From positions 1 to 64,000 of the forward strand of contig NZ_FOKG01000030.1 in the NCBI RefSeq assembly GCF_900111885.1: DNA of 64,000 nt, given 5' to 3'. Made by a program: the position numbers and the translations under genes. The notes below the pieces were generated by a model, which did not search any database, was not told the origin of the DNA, and saw only the letters and a list, made by a program, of their open reading frames with translations. The number at the start of each line of letters is the position of its first letter. The stretch's first letter is position 1. Shown piece by piece: positions 53,026 through 61,648 of the stretch. The DNA comes from Amycolatopsis marina (GTDB taxonomy: Bacteria > Actinomycetota > Actinomycetes > Mycobacteriales > Pseudonocardiaceae).

Positions 53026-53415
53026 ATGAGCGACCGGAACCGGGTGCGAGTCGGGCATGGCGCTGAGCGATATGCAGCCGACCGGCGAGTGCGGCAAGGG
53101 GCAGAGTGCGGTTCCGCGGGTTCGGCGGCGACTTGGGCCACCCGGACCGAGAACGACGGCGGCACCACCCTGCTCGTCCGCTACTTCGCCTCGGCACGAG
53201 CGGCGGCAGGCGTGGAGGAGGAGACCGTGCGGCTGCCGCACGGTGCGACCGTGGCGGACGCGGTGACCGCACTGCGCGAACGCCACCCGGAGCAGCTGCC
53301 CCGCATCCTGGCGGCCGCGGGCTTCCTGCTGGACGGTGTCGCGGTTCGCGACACGGCGAGGCCACTGCCGGACGGCGGGGAACTCGACGTCCTGCCCCCG
53401 TTCGCGGGTGGCTGA
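53026..53415 (+). CDS. moaD: Molybdopterin synthase small subunit with N-terminal extension
   Basis: The C-terminal 83 residues are a ubiquitin-fold MoaD: LLVRYFASARAAAGVEEETV, then LPHGATVADAVTALRERHP, ending PPFAGG with the GG that receives sulfur. The ORF from ATG 53026, two bases after moaA, adds about 46 residues of Arg/Gly-rich sequence not seen in typical 80-85 residue MoaD. There is no usual start codon near the family start, so either the extension is real or a rare codon is used. MoaD works with MoaE to make molybdopterin; here MoaE is part of a fusion at 54856. Confidence 0.85.
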   Translation: MSDRNRVRVGHGAERYAADRRVRQGAECGSAGSAATWATRTENDGGTTLLVRYFASARAAAGVEEETVRLPHGATVADAVTALRERHPEQLPRILAAAGFLLDGVAVRDTARPLPDGGELDVLPPFAGG

Positions 53416-54030
53416 AAAACGGGGTCGAGAGCGGCGGGACAGCAGCGGCGAACGTTCGCGAGTTGGTGAACCGACCTCGGCGTGGCGTTCACCTCGCGGA
53501 CGCTCACGTAGCTCACAGTGACCAGAGTCGATCTTGCCAAGACCGTCCGCCACCGCGGCCCGTACCCCTTCTCCGGCCCAGAATCCACGCTCCGAAGGTA
53601 GTACGCGAACGGACCAGTCGCACCAAAACGACGTGACCCAGACCTCACAATGGGTGAAAGATCTCGACTAGGAAACGGCCAGATAACGGCGCGCTGACCT
53701 GCGAAAAGTGCAGGATCGTTATAGGTTGCGTGCCGTTACTGTGACGTAGGACACGTCCAGAATAATTTCCGATCACGCTCGTCGTTACGTACCGTCGCTT
53801 CTCGGTTGGCCCCGACCGACCAGAGCAAGACCGGGATCCCGTGGCGCCGTGCCCTGTCCGACGGAATCCCGGACCCAAACCCCGAGCGAAAGAAAACTTC
53901 CGGACAGGGGCACGAGGGACGGAGCCGGTGCGTGCATCGGAGCCGTCGGCGGGCCAGAACGAACGGCCCGGCCAGGTCCCGACCTGACCTCAGCGTGATT
54001 CGCAGGCGCGGAAGATGAGATCGAGTCGCA
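53416..54030 (+). other. 615-base leader/intergenic region before rpf
   Basis: No credible gene on either strand. It contains a possible -10-like TATAGG near 53721, a CCTGC-GCAGG hairpin at about 53698-53714, and a large stem at 53849-53913. The length and structure suggest a long 5' UTR for the Rpf gene. Rpf genes of actinobacteria often carry a cyclic di-AMP (ydaO) riboswitch, but I could not find its conserved boxes here. Confidence 0.4.
53849..53913 (+). promoter_or_regulatory. Large stem-loop in the rpf leader
   Basis: GTGCCCTGTCCG (53849-53860) pairs with CGGACAGG-G-GCAC (53901-53913) across a 40-base loop rich in A, 118 bases before the rpf start. A second hairpin, CGGGCC and GGCCCG, lies at about 53950-53971. 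Confidence 0.5.
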
Positions 54031-54684
54031 ATGACTTACCGTGGCAAACACCGCAAGACCTCCGCCGCCTCCCGTCACATCGCTCGCGTGGCTGTCGCGG
54101 GCCTGGCGGTAGGTGCCCCGCTGGCGATCGCTGCGACCCCCGCGCAGGCATCCGACGTCAACTGGGACGCCGTCGCCCAGTGCGAGAGTGGCGGCAACTG
54201 GAGCATCAACACCGGTAACGGCTACTCCGGCGGGCTCCAGTTCAAGGACAGCACCTGGCGGGCGTACGGCGGCACTGGCGCGCCGCACAACGCCTCGCGC
54301 GCCGAGCAGATCCGCGTCGCCGAGAACGTGCTGCAGGGCCAGGGCATCGGCGCATGGCCGGTGTGTGGCCAAAAGGCCGGTGCCTCCGGTAGCTACCAGG
54401 GCACGAACACCCAGGGTTCCGCCAAGGTGGAGTCCCGCAGCAGCGCGCCCGCCAAGCAGGAGCAGAGCGCTCCCGCCCCGAAGAAGCAGGTTGCTCCGGC
54501 GCTGACCGGCACGGCGAAGTCCAACCCCGATGGTGACTACACCGTCGAGGCAGGCGACACGCTGACCAAGATCGCCAAGGAGCTGGACGTCAAGGGCGGC
54601 TACCAGAAGCTGCACGAGCTCAACTCCGAGTTCATCTCGAACCCGGACTTCATCGTGGTCGGCCAGAAGATCGCCACCAAGTGA
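54031..54684 (+). CDS. rpfA: Resuscitation-promoting factor with LysM domain
   Basis: A 217-residue secreted peptidoglycan hydrolase. A signal peptide occupies residues 1-40 (ends ATPAQA). The Rpf domain (41-118) shows VNWDAVAQCESGGNWSINTG with the catalytic Glu and YSGGLQFKDSTW; a Ser/Pro/Ala/Lys linker follows (120-165), then a LysM domain (TVEAGDTLTKIAKELDV... IVVGQKIATK). Such proteins cleave wall glycans and stimulate growth of resting cells. Placement between moaD and the moaC/moaE genes is the same as rpfA (Rv0867c) in M. tuberculosis. ATG 54031. Confidence 0.95.
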   Translation: MTYRGKHRKTSAASRHIARVAVAGLAVGAPLAIAATPAQASDVNWDAVAQCESGGNWSINTGNGYSGGLQFKDSTWRAYGGTGAPHNASRAEQIRVAENVLQGQGIGAWPVCGQKAGASGSYQGTNTQGSAKVESRSSAPAKQEQSAPAPKKQVAPALTGTAKSNPDGDYTVEAGDTLTKIAKELDVKGGYQKLHELNSEFISNPDFIVVGQKIATK

Positions 54685-54706
54685 TTTTCGGCTAGCCGAG
54701 GCGAAA

Positions 54707-54745
54707 GGCCCCACCGCATATCCCCCGGGCGGTGGGGCCCTTCGA
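54707..54745. terminator. Hairpin terminator after rpf
   Basis: GGCCCCACCGC (54707-54717) pairs with GCGGTGGGGCC (54729-54739), followed by CTTCG. 11 bp stem. Confidence 0.8.
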
Positions 54746-54855
54746 CCTGACACTTCCGACCGCCGACTTGGCAGTTCCGGAGGTGTCCTCGTCTCGGAAC
54801 TGCGAACTCGAACGCCAAAACTGCAAACTCGGCCGCCGGAAGTGCAAACTCGGCG

Positions 54856-55806
54856 TTAGGGCGAGTTGACCCACTCGTCGGTTCCGTCGGCGAAATGCTG
54901 GTGTTTCCACACCGGTAGCCGTGCTTTGACCTCGTCCACGAGGTCGGCGCAGGCCGCGAAGGCCTCCGCACGGTGTTCGGCGGCAACCGCACAGGCCAGG
55001 GCGACATCGCCGATCTCCAGCGCGCCCACCCGGTGGCTGACCGCTACGGCGCGCACGCCTGGCCGCCTGCCCGCGACCTCGCCGACGACGTCGGTGAGCA
55101 CGTCATCCGCACTCGGATGTCCCTCGTAGAACAGCGAGGTCACCGACCTGCCGCCGTCGTGGTCACGTACCACGCCGCCGAAGGTCACCACGGCGCCCGC
55201 AGCGCGGTCGTCGACCATCGCCGCATGCTCGTCCACCGACAGCGGGGACTCGGTCACCTGGGCAAGCACGACCCTGGCCCGCACACCGCCGGTGTGCCCG
55301 GCCGCTTCGTGCCGCGCATCGGCGCCCGCAGCAACGTGGTCGCCCCCTGCGAGCTGGTCCACGGCGTGGTCCAGGATCTCGGCCAGCACCCGCAACCCGT
55401 CGCTCACCCCGCCCTTCGACCCGGGCAGATTCACCACAAGGGTCCGCCCCGCCACCCCGGCAAGTCCCCGCGACAGCACCGCCGTCGCCACCTTGTCCCT
55501 GCCAGCGGCCCTAATGGCGTCGGCGACCCCGGGCAGCTGGTAGTCCAGTAGCGGCGCCGTCGCCTCCGGCGTCCGGTCGGTCGGCGAGATTCCGGTGCCC
55601 CCGGTGGTGATGATGACCTGCGGACCTGATTCGAGGCATTCCCGCAGCGCCAGGGCCACGGGTTCGCCGTCCTCGACGACGAGCGGGTCGGGCACCTCGA
55701 AGGAACGTTCCGCGAGCCACTCGGCGATGACCGGCCCGGTCCGGTCCGGGTAGACGCCGCCCGCCGCGCGGTTCGACGCGACGATGACCCTCGCGGTACG
55801 GCTCAC
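54856..55806 (-). CDS. MoaB/Mog - MoaE fusion protein
   Basis: A 316-residue two-domain Moco enzyme. Residues 1-155 are a MoaB/Mog domain that activates molybdopterin by adenylation (TTGGTGISPTDRTPEAT, PGSKGGVSDGL). Residues about 175-316 are MoaE, the large subunit of molybdopterin synthase (GGVVRDHDGG, RVGALEIGDVALACAVAAEH, WKHQHFADGTDEWV with the catalytic Lys). M. tuberculosis has these as separate genes (Rv0865 mog, Rv0866 moaE2). The GTG start overlaps the MoaC stop as GTGA. Confidence 0.92.
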   Translation of the reverse strand: MSRTARVIVASNRAAGGVYPDRTGPVIAEWLAERSFEVPDPLVVEDGEPVALALRECLESGPQVIITTGGTGISPTDRTPEATAPLLDYQLPGVADAIRAAGRDKVATAVLSRGLAGVAGRTLVVNLPGSKGGVSDGLRVLAEILDHAVDQLAGGDHVAAGADARHEAAGHTGGVRARVVLAQVTESPLSVDEHAAMVDDRAAGAVVTFGGVVRDHDGGRSVTSLFYEGHPSADDVLTDVVGEVAGRRPGVRAVAVSHRVGALEIGDVALACAVAAEHRAEAFAACADLVDEVKARLPVWKHQHFADGTDEWVNSP

Positions 55807-56294
55807 GACAGTCCCTCCCGGTCCTCCGGGCGGCGCCAGTCGCCTGTCTTACCGCCCTGCTTGGTCTCCAGCCGCACCGCGTCCAGCGTGGCCGCGGGGT
55901 CGACCGCCTTGATCATGTCGTGCACGGTGAGCCCGGCGACCGCGACCGCGGTGAGGGCTTCCATCTCCACACCGGTGCGGTCGGTGGTCTTCGCGGTCGC
56001 GATGATCCTGATCTCGCGCTCGCCGACCTCGAAGGTCACGTTGACGCCGGAGAGGGCGATCGGGTGGCACAACGGGATCAGCTCGGGAGTGCGCTTCGCA
56101 CCCATGATCCCGGCGATCCTCGCCGTGGCGAGGGCGTCGCCCTTGGGCAGTCCGTCCCCGGAGAGCAGGCCGATCACCTCGGCCGTCGTGTGCACCACTC
56201 CGGTTGCCACGGCGGTACGGCTACCGGCCGTCTTGGCGGAAACGTCGACCATACGAGCGGCGCCCGCGTCGTCGAGGTGGCTGAGTTCACTCAC
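55803..56294 (-). CDS. moaC: Cyclic pyranopterin monophosphate synthase MoaC
   Basis: A 163-residue enzyme that acts after MoaA to form cPMP. Conserved LIPLCHPI (substrate/His region), GVEMEALTAVAVAGLTVHDM (with IKAVD; catalytic Asp and Lys) and the C-terminal KQGGKTGDW. It is the first gene of the moaC-moaBE operon, transcribed toward rpf. Equivalent to MoaC2 (Rv0864). ATG 56294. Confidence 0.96.
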   Translation of the reverse strand: MSELSHLDDAGAARMVDVSAKTAGSRTAVATGVVHTTAEVIGLLSGDGLPKGDALATARIAGIMGAKRTPELIPLCHPIALSGVNVTFEVGEREIRIIATAKTTDRTGVEMEALTAVAVAGLTVHDMIKAVDPAATLDAVRLETKQGGKTGDWRRPEDREGLS

Positions 56295-56313
56295 GGGCCC
56301 ACAGTAGTTGGGG

Positions 56314-56330
56314 GACGGCGGGGAGCCGTC
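56314..56330 (-). terminator. Short hairpin between malic enzyme and moaC
   Basis: GACGGC-GGGGA-GCCGTC, a 6 bp stem after the malic-enzyme stop on the minus strand. Weak. Confidence 0.4.
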
Positions 56331-56368
56331 AGGGCCTAGGAGCTGTGACCGCGCACGTTGAACAGGGC

Positions 56369-57769
56369 CTACTCGTCCTCGCCACGCTGCTCGCGGACCG
56401 CGTTGCGGACCGCCTCGGCGACGGCAGGTGCCACAGCCGTGTCGAAGACGCTCGGCACGATGTAGGAAGCGTTGAGCCGGTCGGAGTCCACCACGTCCGC
56501 GATGGCGTTCGCCGCGGCAAGCAGCATCTCGTCGTCGATGTGGTGGGCGTGTGCGTCGAGCAGACCGCGGAACACCCCGGGGAACGCGAGGACATTGTTG
56601 ATCTGGTTGGGGTAGTCACTGCGGCCGGTGGCCACGACGGAGGCATGCCGCTGCGCCTCGAGCGGGTCGATCTCCGGGTCCGGGTTGGCCAGCGCGAACA
56701 CCACGGCGTCGTCGGCCATGGTGGCGACCTGCTCGGCCCCGAACAGGTTGGGAGCCGAAACCCCGATGAAGACGTCCGCGCCGACGAGCGCGTCGTGCAG
56801 GCTCCCGGACATCCCGGAGCGGTTGGTGGCCGCCGCGATCTGGCGGAGGTTGTCGTCGAGGTTCGCCCTGTCGGCGTGCACGATGCCGTCGATGTCGGCC
56901 GCGACGATGTCGCCCGGGTTCTTGCGCAGGAGCAGGCGGATGATGGCGGAGCCGGCCGCACCGACACCGCTCACCACGATCTTGCACTCCTCGATCGGCT
57001 TCCCGACCACGCGCAGCGCGTTGCGCAGCGCGGCGACCACGACGATCGCCGTGCCGTGCTGATCGTCGTGGAAGACGGGGATGTCGAGCTGCTCACGCAG
57101 TCTGGCCTCGATCTCGAAGCAGCGCGGCGCGGCGATGTCCTCCAGGTTGATTCCGGCGTACACCGGAGCCAGGGCCCGGACGATCCGGATGATCTCCTCG
57201 GTGTCCTGGGTGTCCAGGCAGACCGGCCAGGCGTCGACGTCGGCGAACTTCTTGAACAGCGCGGCCTTGCCCTCCATCACCGGCAGGGCAGCGGCAGGGC
57301 CGATGTTGCCGAGGCCCAGCACCGCGGTCCCGTCGGTGACGACGGCGACCGTGTTGCGCTTGATGGTCAGCCTGCGCGCGTCCTCGGGGTTCGCGGCGAT
57401 CGCGCGGCACACCCTGGCCACGCCGGGCGTGTAGGCACGGGAGAGATCGTCACGGTTGCGCAGCGCGACCTTGGGGGTGACCTCGATCTTGCCGCCGAGG
57501 TGGATCAGGAACGTCCGGTCGGAGACCTTGCGCACTCGCACGCCGGGCAGGGCGTCCAGTGCGGCCGTGATGTCGTCGGCGTGTTCGGCCGAAAGGACGT
57601 TCGCACTGATGTCGACCACGATCGCGTCCGGATGGGAGTCCACCACGTCGAACGCGGTGAGCACGCCGCCCACCTGCCCGACGGCTGTGGTGAGGTCACC
57701 CGCGGCGTTGGCCGAGGAGGGCGCTTCCACCCGGACAGTGATCGAGTAACCGGGACCGGGAACCGGCAT
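56369..57769 (-). CDS. NAD(P)-dependent malic enzyme with N-terminal ACT domain
   Basis: A 466-residue enzyme that converts malate to pyruvate and CO2. Residues 1-85 form an ACT-like regulatory domain (SITVRVEAPSSANAAGDLTT). The catalytic part has AYTPGVARVCRAI, TDGTAVLGLGNIGPAAALPV, NLEDIAAPRCFEIE, FHDDQHGTA and the Rossmann GVGAAGSAI. Malic enzymes with a fused ACT domain are known in actinobacteria, and amino-acid control is plausible. ATG 57769, 21 codons in from the first possible start, preceded by GGGGGTATT. Confidence 0.95.
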   Translation of the reverse strand: MPVPGPGYSITVRVEAPSSANAAGDLTTAVGQVGGVLTAFDVVDSHPDAIVVDISANVLSAEHADDITAALDALPGVRVRKVSDRTFLIHLGGKIEVTPKVALRNRDDLSRAYTPGVARVCRAIAANPEDARRLTIKRNTVAVVTDGTAVLGLGNIGPAAALPVMEGKAALFKKFADVDAWPVCLDTQDTEEIIRIVRALAPVYAGINLEDIAAPRCFEIEARLREQLDIPVFHDDQHGTAIVVVAALRNALRVVGKPIEECKIVVSGVGAAGSAIIRLLLRKNPGDIVAADIDGIVHADRANLDDNLRQIAAATNRSGMSGSLHDALVGADVFIGVSAPNLFGAEQVATMADDAVVFALANPDPEIDPLEAQRHASVVATGRSDYPNQINNVLAFPGVFRGLLDAHAHHIDDEMLLAAANAIADVVDSDRLNASYIVPSVFDTAVAPAVAEAVRNAVREQRGEDE

Positions 57770-57911
57770 GGGAATACCCCCGCAAAGACGCGTGTGTGGA
57801 CGGAGAAACCCTAACGCTGTGCCGCCCGTCACCTACGCCCTACCGGGTGACCGACCAGTAACAATGGGGCGGGAAACGGCTCGGGAGGGGTCGTTCACAC
57901 AAGAGACCGCC

Positions 57912-58097
57912 TCAGCGGTTGATCTCGGTCTCCGGGTGCACGTAGGGGACCGACTCCAGCGGGAAGGTCACGTCACCGAACGGCGAAAGAGCGCCCTGCC
58001 GGTCGGCCGCCAACTCCGACACCGGGTGCTCTCCCTCCGGGACCTTCGGCCAGGTGGGGTCGATGCGCTCCTGCTTACCGTTGTCGGCCTTGGCCAC
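57912..58097 (-). CDS. Small conserved actinobacterial protein (61 residues)
   Basis: A 61-residue acidic soluble protein: starts AKADNGKQERIDPTWPKVPE after GTG and ends ESVPYVHPETEINR. The strong GGAGG site 5 bases before GTG 58097 and its neighbourhood show it is a real gene. M. tuberculosis has a small gene at the same place between the Rv0862c-like helicase partner and moaC2 (Rv0863, from memory). Function unknown. The long upstream frame is a shadow of the helicase-associated gene. Confidence 0.8.
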   Translation of the reverse strand: MAKADNGKQERIDPTWPKVPEGEHPVSELAADRQGALSPFGDVTFPLESVPYVHPETEINR

Positions 58098-58183
58098 GTC
58101 GTCCTCCAGAACACGTTCCTGCTGTCGGTGACAGTGTGCCTGACCAGGGCTCGGGGGTGAGCACCCAGGTACGCTGGACACCG

Positions 58184-60427
58184 ATGCCCGCGACCTCCCT
58201 TGCGGACTGGCTGCGCTCGGCCTCCGACGAGGCGCTGGCCACGCTGCTGCGCTCCCGGCGCGATCTGGCCACGCCACCGCCAGCCGACTCCACCGTGCTC
58301 GCAACCCGGGCCGCGACTCCCGGGTCGATCGCCCGCGCCTGCGAGAGCCTCGACACGTTCACCCTCGCGGCCCTGGAAACCCTGCTGGTCGCCGAGGCCG
58401 ACACCGAGCCCGTCACCGCTGCCCACCTCGCCGAACTGCTCGGCGCCGACGTGCGCAGTGCGCTCGACCTGCTCCGCTCGCGCGGCCTCGCCTGGGGCGA
58501 GGACGACGCGGTCCGGATCGCCCCGGGAGCCAGGGAGGTCTTCGGGCCCTTTCCCGCCGGTCTCGGCGGCTCGCTGCCCTCGCTGGCCGGCGCCGACCTC
58601 AGCACGGCGCTCGCCGAGGTCGGCAACGACGAGCGGGGGCTCCTCGAGGCCCTCGCGGCCGGCCCGCCGATCGGGCAGACCAAGGACGCGGCCGCGGACG
58701 TGGCGTTGGAAAACGCCGAGACGCCGGTGCAACGGCTGCTGGCCAGGGGCCTGCTGATCCGGCGCGACGACAGGACGGTCGAACTGCCGCGGGAACTCGG
58801 CATCGCCCTGCGCGGCGGTGTGTTCCGGCCGGGCTCACTGGACGAGCCCGCACTCCCGACCAACCCGCACCGGCAGACCGGGGTGGACGAGGCCGCTGCC
58901 GGTGAGGCGATGGAGTTCCTCCGGCAGGTCGAGTCCCTGCTGCACGCGTGGTCGGCCCAGCCGCCGCCCGTGCTGAAGGCCGGGGGGCTCGGCGTCCGCG
59001 AGGTCCGCAAGCTGGCGAAGGACTTCGAGGTCGAGGAGTCGCGCGCCGTGCTGCTGGCCGAACTCGCCGTCGGCGCGGGCCTGGTGGCCGACAGCCAGGA
59101 CAGCACGCCGGAGTGGGTGCCGACGACGCTGACCGACTCGTGGCTCGCGTCAGCACCTGCACAGCGCTGGGTGACCCTGGCACAGGCCTGGCTGGAGCTG
59201 CCCCGGCTGCCCGGACTCGCGGGCCGCAAGGACTCGCGGGACAAGGCGATGGCCCCGCTGTCCGAGGACCTGCGCAGGCCACTCGCGCCGACCGGCCGCC
59301 GCCGGGTGCTCGACGCGCTCGCCGACCTAGGCCCCGGCGCTGGAGTCAAGAGCACGGAGGAGTTCGTCGCACTGCTGGCCTGGCGTGCTCCCCGGCAGGG
59401 CGGCAGGCTGCGCGACGAGATCGCCCGGTGGACCATGGCCGAGGCCGCCGCGATGGGCGTCATCGCGCTCGGAGCGCTGAGCAGCGCCGCCAGGGCGTTG
59501 CTGGACGCAGACAGGGCCGGGGCCGTCGGCTCGATGGTCGACGCGCTGCCCGATCCGGTCGATCACGTCCTCGTGCAGGCCGACCTGACCGTGGTCGCGC
59601 CGGGTCCACTGGAACAGGACCTGGCCACCGAGCTGGCGGCCGTTGCCGACATCGAGTCGGCAGGGCACGCCACGGTCTACCGGGTGACCGAGGTTTCCGT
59701 GCGGCGCGCGCTGGACACCGGCCGTACCGCGGCCGAGCTGCACGAACTGTTCCGCACCCGGTCGGCCACCCCGTTGCCGCAGGCCCTGTCCTACCTGATC
59801 GACGACGTGGCCCGCAGACACGGGCGCCTCCGCGGCGGGGCCGCGGGCTCTTTCCTGCGCTGTGACGACGAGGTGCTCATCGCGGAGGTCCTCGGCCATG
59901 CGGCCGCGAGGGAACTGGACCTGCGCAAGATCGCGCCGACCGTGCTGATCAGCTCCCATCCGCTGGCCGCCGTGATGGACGGGCTGCGGGCGGCGGGGTT
60001 CGCGCCCGCGGCCGAGGGGCCGGACGGGCGGGTCCTTGATCTGCGGCCCAACGGACGGCGGGTCCCGCCGCGCACACGGGGCCGGTCGAGGCCGGTGCTG
60101 GCGGAGCCGGCCACGGTCAGTCCGGAGCAGTTGTCGGCCGTGCTGACCCACCTGAGGGCGGGCGACCGTGCCGCGTCGAGCCGACGCGGCGACGTGGTGC
60201 GCCTGCCGCGTGGCGGCGGCGCGGACACCTCGGCGACCCTCGCGCTGCTGAGCCGGGCGACCAGGGAGCGGCGTGAGGTGTGGATCGGGTTCGTCGACTC
60301 ACACGGCACGGCGAGCCAACGGGTGGTCACCCCGGTCCGGGTGGGCGGCGGGCTGCTGGAGAGCGCCGAGAACGAACGCTACCCACTGCACCGCATCACC
60401 TCAGCCGCCCTGGTGGAACCCGACTAG
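58184..60427 (+). CDS. Helicase-associated (Helicase_C_3-type) protein, Rv0862c-like
   Basis: A 747-residue cytoplasmic protein. The N-terminal half has repeated winged-helix-like helical units (LADWLRSASDEALATLLRSR; a second unit from SIARACESLDTFTLAALETL), and the region 430-600 (PDPVDHVLVQADLTVVAPGP...) is the helicase-associated domain found in Rv0862c. C-terminal WIGFVDSHGTASQRVVTPVR is WYL-like. In M. tuberculosis it is adjacent to the XPB helicase gene (Rv0861c), which is absent here: the block ends at a palindromic doublet. A DNA-repair link is inferred from that family context. ATG 58184. Confidence 0.85.
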   Translation: MPATSLADWLRSASDEALATLLRSRRDLATPPPADSTVLATRAATPGSIARACESLDTFTLAALETLLVAEADTEPVTAAHLAELLGADVRSALDLLRSRGLAWGEDDAVRIAPGAREVFGPFPAGLGGSLPSLAGADLSTALAEVGNDERGLLEALAAGPPIGQTKDAAADVALENAETPVQRLLARGLLIRRDDRTVELPRELGIALRGGVFRPGSLDEPALPTNPHRQTGVDEAAAGEAMEFLRQVESLLHAWSAQPPPVLKAGGLGVREVRKLAKDFEVEESRAVLLAELAVGAGLVADSQDSTPEWVPTTLTDSWLASAPAQRWVTLAQAWLELPRLPGLAGRKDSRDKAMAPLSEDLRRPLAPTGRRRVLDALADLGPGAGVKSTEEFVALLAWRAPRQGGRLRDEIARWTMAEAAAMGVIALGALSSAARALLDADRAGAVGSMVDALPDPVDHVLVQADLTVVAPGPLEQDLATELAAVADIESAGHATVYRVTEVSVRRALDTGRTAAELHELFRTRSATPLPQALSYLIDDVARRHGRLRGGAAGSFLRCDDEVLIAEVLGHAAARELDLRKIAPTVLISSHPLAAVMDGLRAAGFAPAAEGPDGRVLDLRPNGRRVPPRTRGRSRPVLAEPATVSPEQLSAVLTHLRAGDRAASSRRGDVVRLPRGGGADTSATLALLSRATRERREVWIGFVDSHGTASQRVVTPVRVGGGLLESAENERYPLHRITSAALVEPD

Positions 60428-60431
60428 CAAC

Positions 60432-60457
60432 ATCGCACTTTCCCGGGAAAGTGCGAT
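60432..60457. repeat. Palindromic repeat, copy 9 (first of doublet)
   Basis: 26 bp, arms ATCGCACTTTCCC and GGGAAAGTGCGAT, 5 bases after the helicase-associated gene's stop. Confidence 0.9.
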
Positions 60458-60476
60458 ACTTGCACGCGCTGGCTAC

Positions 60477-60498
60477 CGCACTTTCCCGGGAAAGTGCG
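60477..60498. repeat. Palindromic repeat, copy 10 (second of doublet)
   Basis: 22 bp, arms CGCACTTTCCC and GGGAAAGTGCG, 9 bases from the stop of the leftward DUF742 gene. The spacer from copy 9 (TACTTGCACGCGCTGGCTAC region) resembles that of the 7848-7913 doublet. Confidence 0.9.
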
Positions 60499-60506
60499 AC
60501 GTGGGG

Positions 60507-60866
60507 TCAGAGGGCGCGCAGGCGGTCGAGGACGCGTTCCATGAACTCCAGCGACGTGCGGTCGCCAAAGAGCAGGCTGGGTTCCTGGATCCGCACCAGC
60601 CCGGCGTCGGCCAGGTCACCGACGAGTACCTTCACCACGCCGAGGGGCAGGCCAAGGTGCGCGGCGACCTCGGCGACCGACCTGGTCTCCACGCACAGGT
60701 CACAGATGCCCCGCTGTTCGACGGACCGGGCTCCGCCACACCGGCCGCTCTCACTGGTTGAGACCAGCGCCTCCATCGCAAGGTCGCGACCGGGCCGGGT
60801 ACGCCCCCCGGTACGGGTGTACGGCCGCACCATGGAGCGGTACCGATCCCGTCGCGGTGTTCTCAT
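60507..60866 (-). CDS. DUF742 (CvnC-type) protein, second conservon
   Basis: A 119-residue DUF742 protein. The core VRPYTRTGGRTRPGRDLAME and ICDLCVETRSVAEVAAHLGL then LPLGVVKVLVGDLADAGLV is diagnostic of CvnC. These act with a roadblock protein and a GTPase in conservon signalling complexes linked to membrane histidine kinases. It lies 6 bases after the roadblock gene. ATG 60866, or 60833 (MVRPYTR), are both possible. Confidence 0.9.
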   Translation of the reverse strand: MRTPRRDRYRSMVRPYTRTGGRTRPGRDLAMEALVSTSESGRCGGARSVEQRGICDLCVETRSVAEVAAHLGLPLGVVKVLVGDLADAGLVRIQEPSLLFGDRTSLEFMERVLDRLRAL

Positions 60867-60872
60867 CAGCGG

Positions 60873-61292
60873 CTACCGCACGCCGCCCTGGAGCTGCGCT
60901 CGCAGCTCCGGTGTCATCTGCTCGCCGACCCGCTCCACCAGCAACGTCATCTCGTAGGCGACGGTGCCGATGTCGCTGGTCGGGGCCGCGAGCACCGAAA
61001 GGCAGGACCCGTCGCTGATGGACATCAGGAACAGATAACCCCGATCCATCTCCACCACGGTCTGGTTCACCTGGCCTGCCTCGAAGCACCGTGCGGCGCC
61101 CTGGGTCAGGCTGATCAGCCCCGATGCCACGGCGGAGAGTTGCTCGGCGCGGTCCTGCGGGAGCCCGTCGGATCCGGCCAGCAGCAGCCCGTCGGCCGAG
61201 ACGACCACCGCATGGGCGGCGCCGGGAACCCGGCGCACGAAGTCGGTGATGAGCCAGCCGAAACTGCCCGATTGCTGGGCGAAAGCCGTCAC
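60873..61292 (-). CDS. Roadblock/LC7 (CvnB-type) protein, second conservon
   Basis: A 139-residue roadblock/LC7 protein: FGWLITDFVRRVPGAAHAVV, then VSADGLLLAGSDGLPQDRAE and SVAYEMTLLVERVGEQMTPE-like end. It is about 75% like the roadblock protein at 63054-63515. With the DUF742 gene it forms a minimal cvnBC pair lacking its own kinase and GTPase. GTG 61292 with AGGAGGGACA before it. Confidence 0.9.
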   Translation of the reverse strand: MTAFAQQSGSFGWLITDFVRRVPGAAHAVVVSADGLLLAGSDGLPQDRAEQLSAVASGLISLTQGAARCFEAGQVNQTVVEMDRGYLFLMSISDGSCLSVLAAPTSDIGTVAYEMTLLVERVGEQMTPELRAQLQGGVR

Positions 61293-61648
61293 TGTCCCTC
61301 CTGCTACCCGGTCTGGGGATCCCAAGCGCAAGACTATTCGCCCTGTCGAGCCTGTCGAGGCTGCTCCCCTGGCCGCGGCCGACACCCTCGGTACACGATC
61401 CGGTGCGGTCCGCGTCGCTCGCTGGTGTCCAGATACTGGGATAAGTACAGCCGGGGCCGGACGCTCAGCCACATTTGCGCAGGTCAACAATGCTGTACCC
61501 GACGCGCAACTGGACCCCGCCAGCACGGCGGCCAGCCAACAGGAATGACCGGAAAGACGGACCAGCTCCGCCTTGACCACGACTGCGTGATCCTGGCGGA
61601 GTTCACCCCAACGGCGGCACCCAGATGGAGACCTGCGCCACTTCCGCC
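61293..61648 (-). other. 356-base gap between the two cvn units
   Basis: No ORF I trust on either strand. It must hold the promoter of the cvnBC pair; TTGACC (on the minus strand near 61483) and GTACTTATCC near 61445 are candidates. Confidence 0.4.

Noticed and set aside
53416..54030. ydaO (cyclic di-AMP) riboswitch before rpf
   Set aside because: Expected from the gene type, but the conserved sequence boxes were not found by eye.
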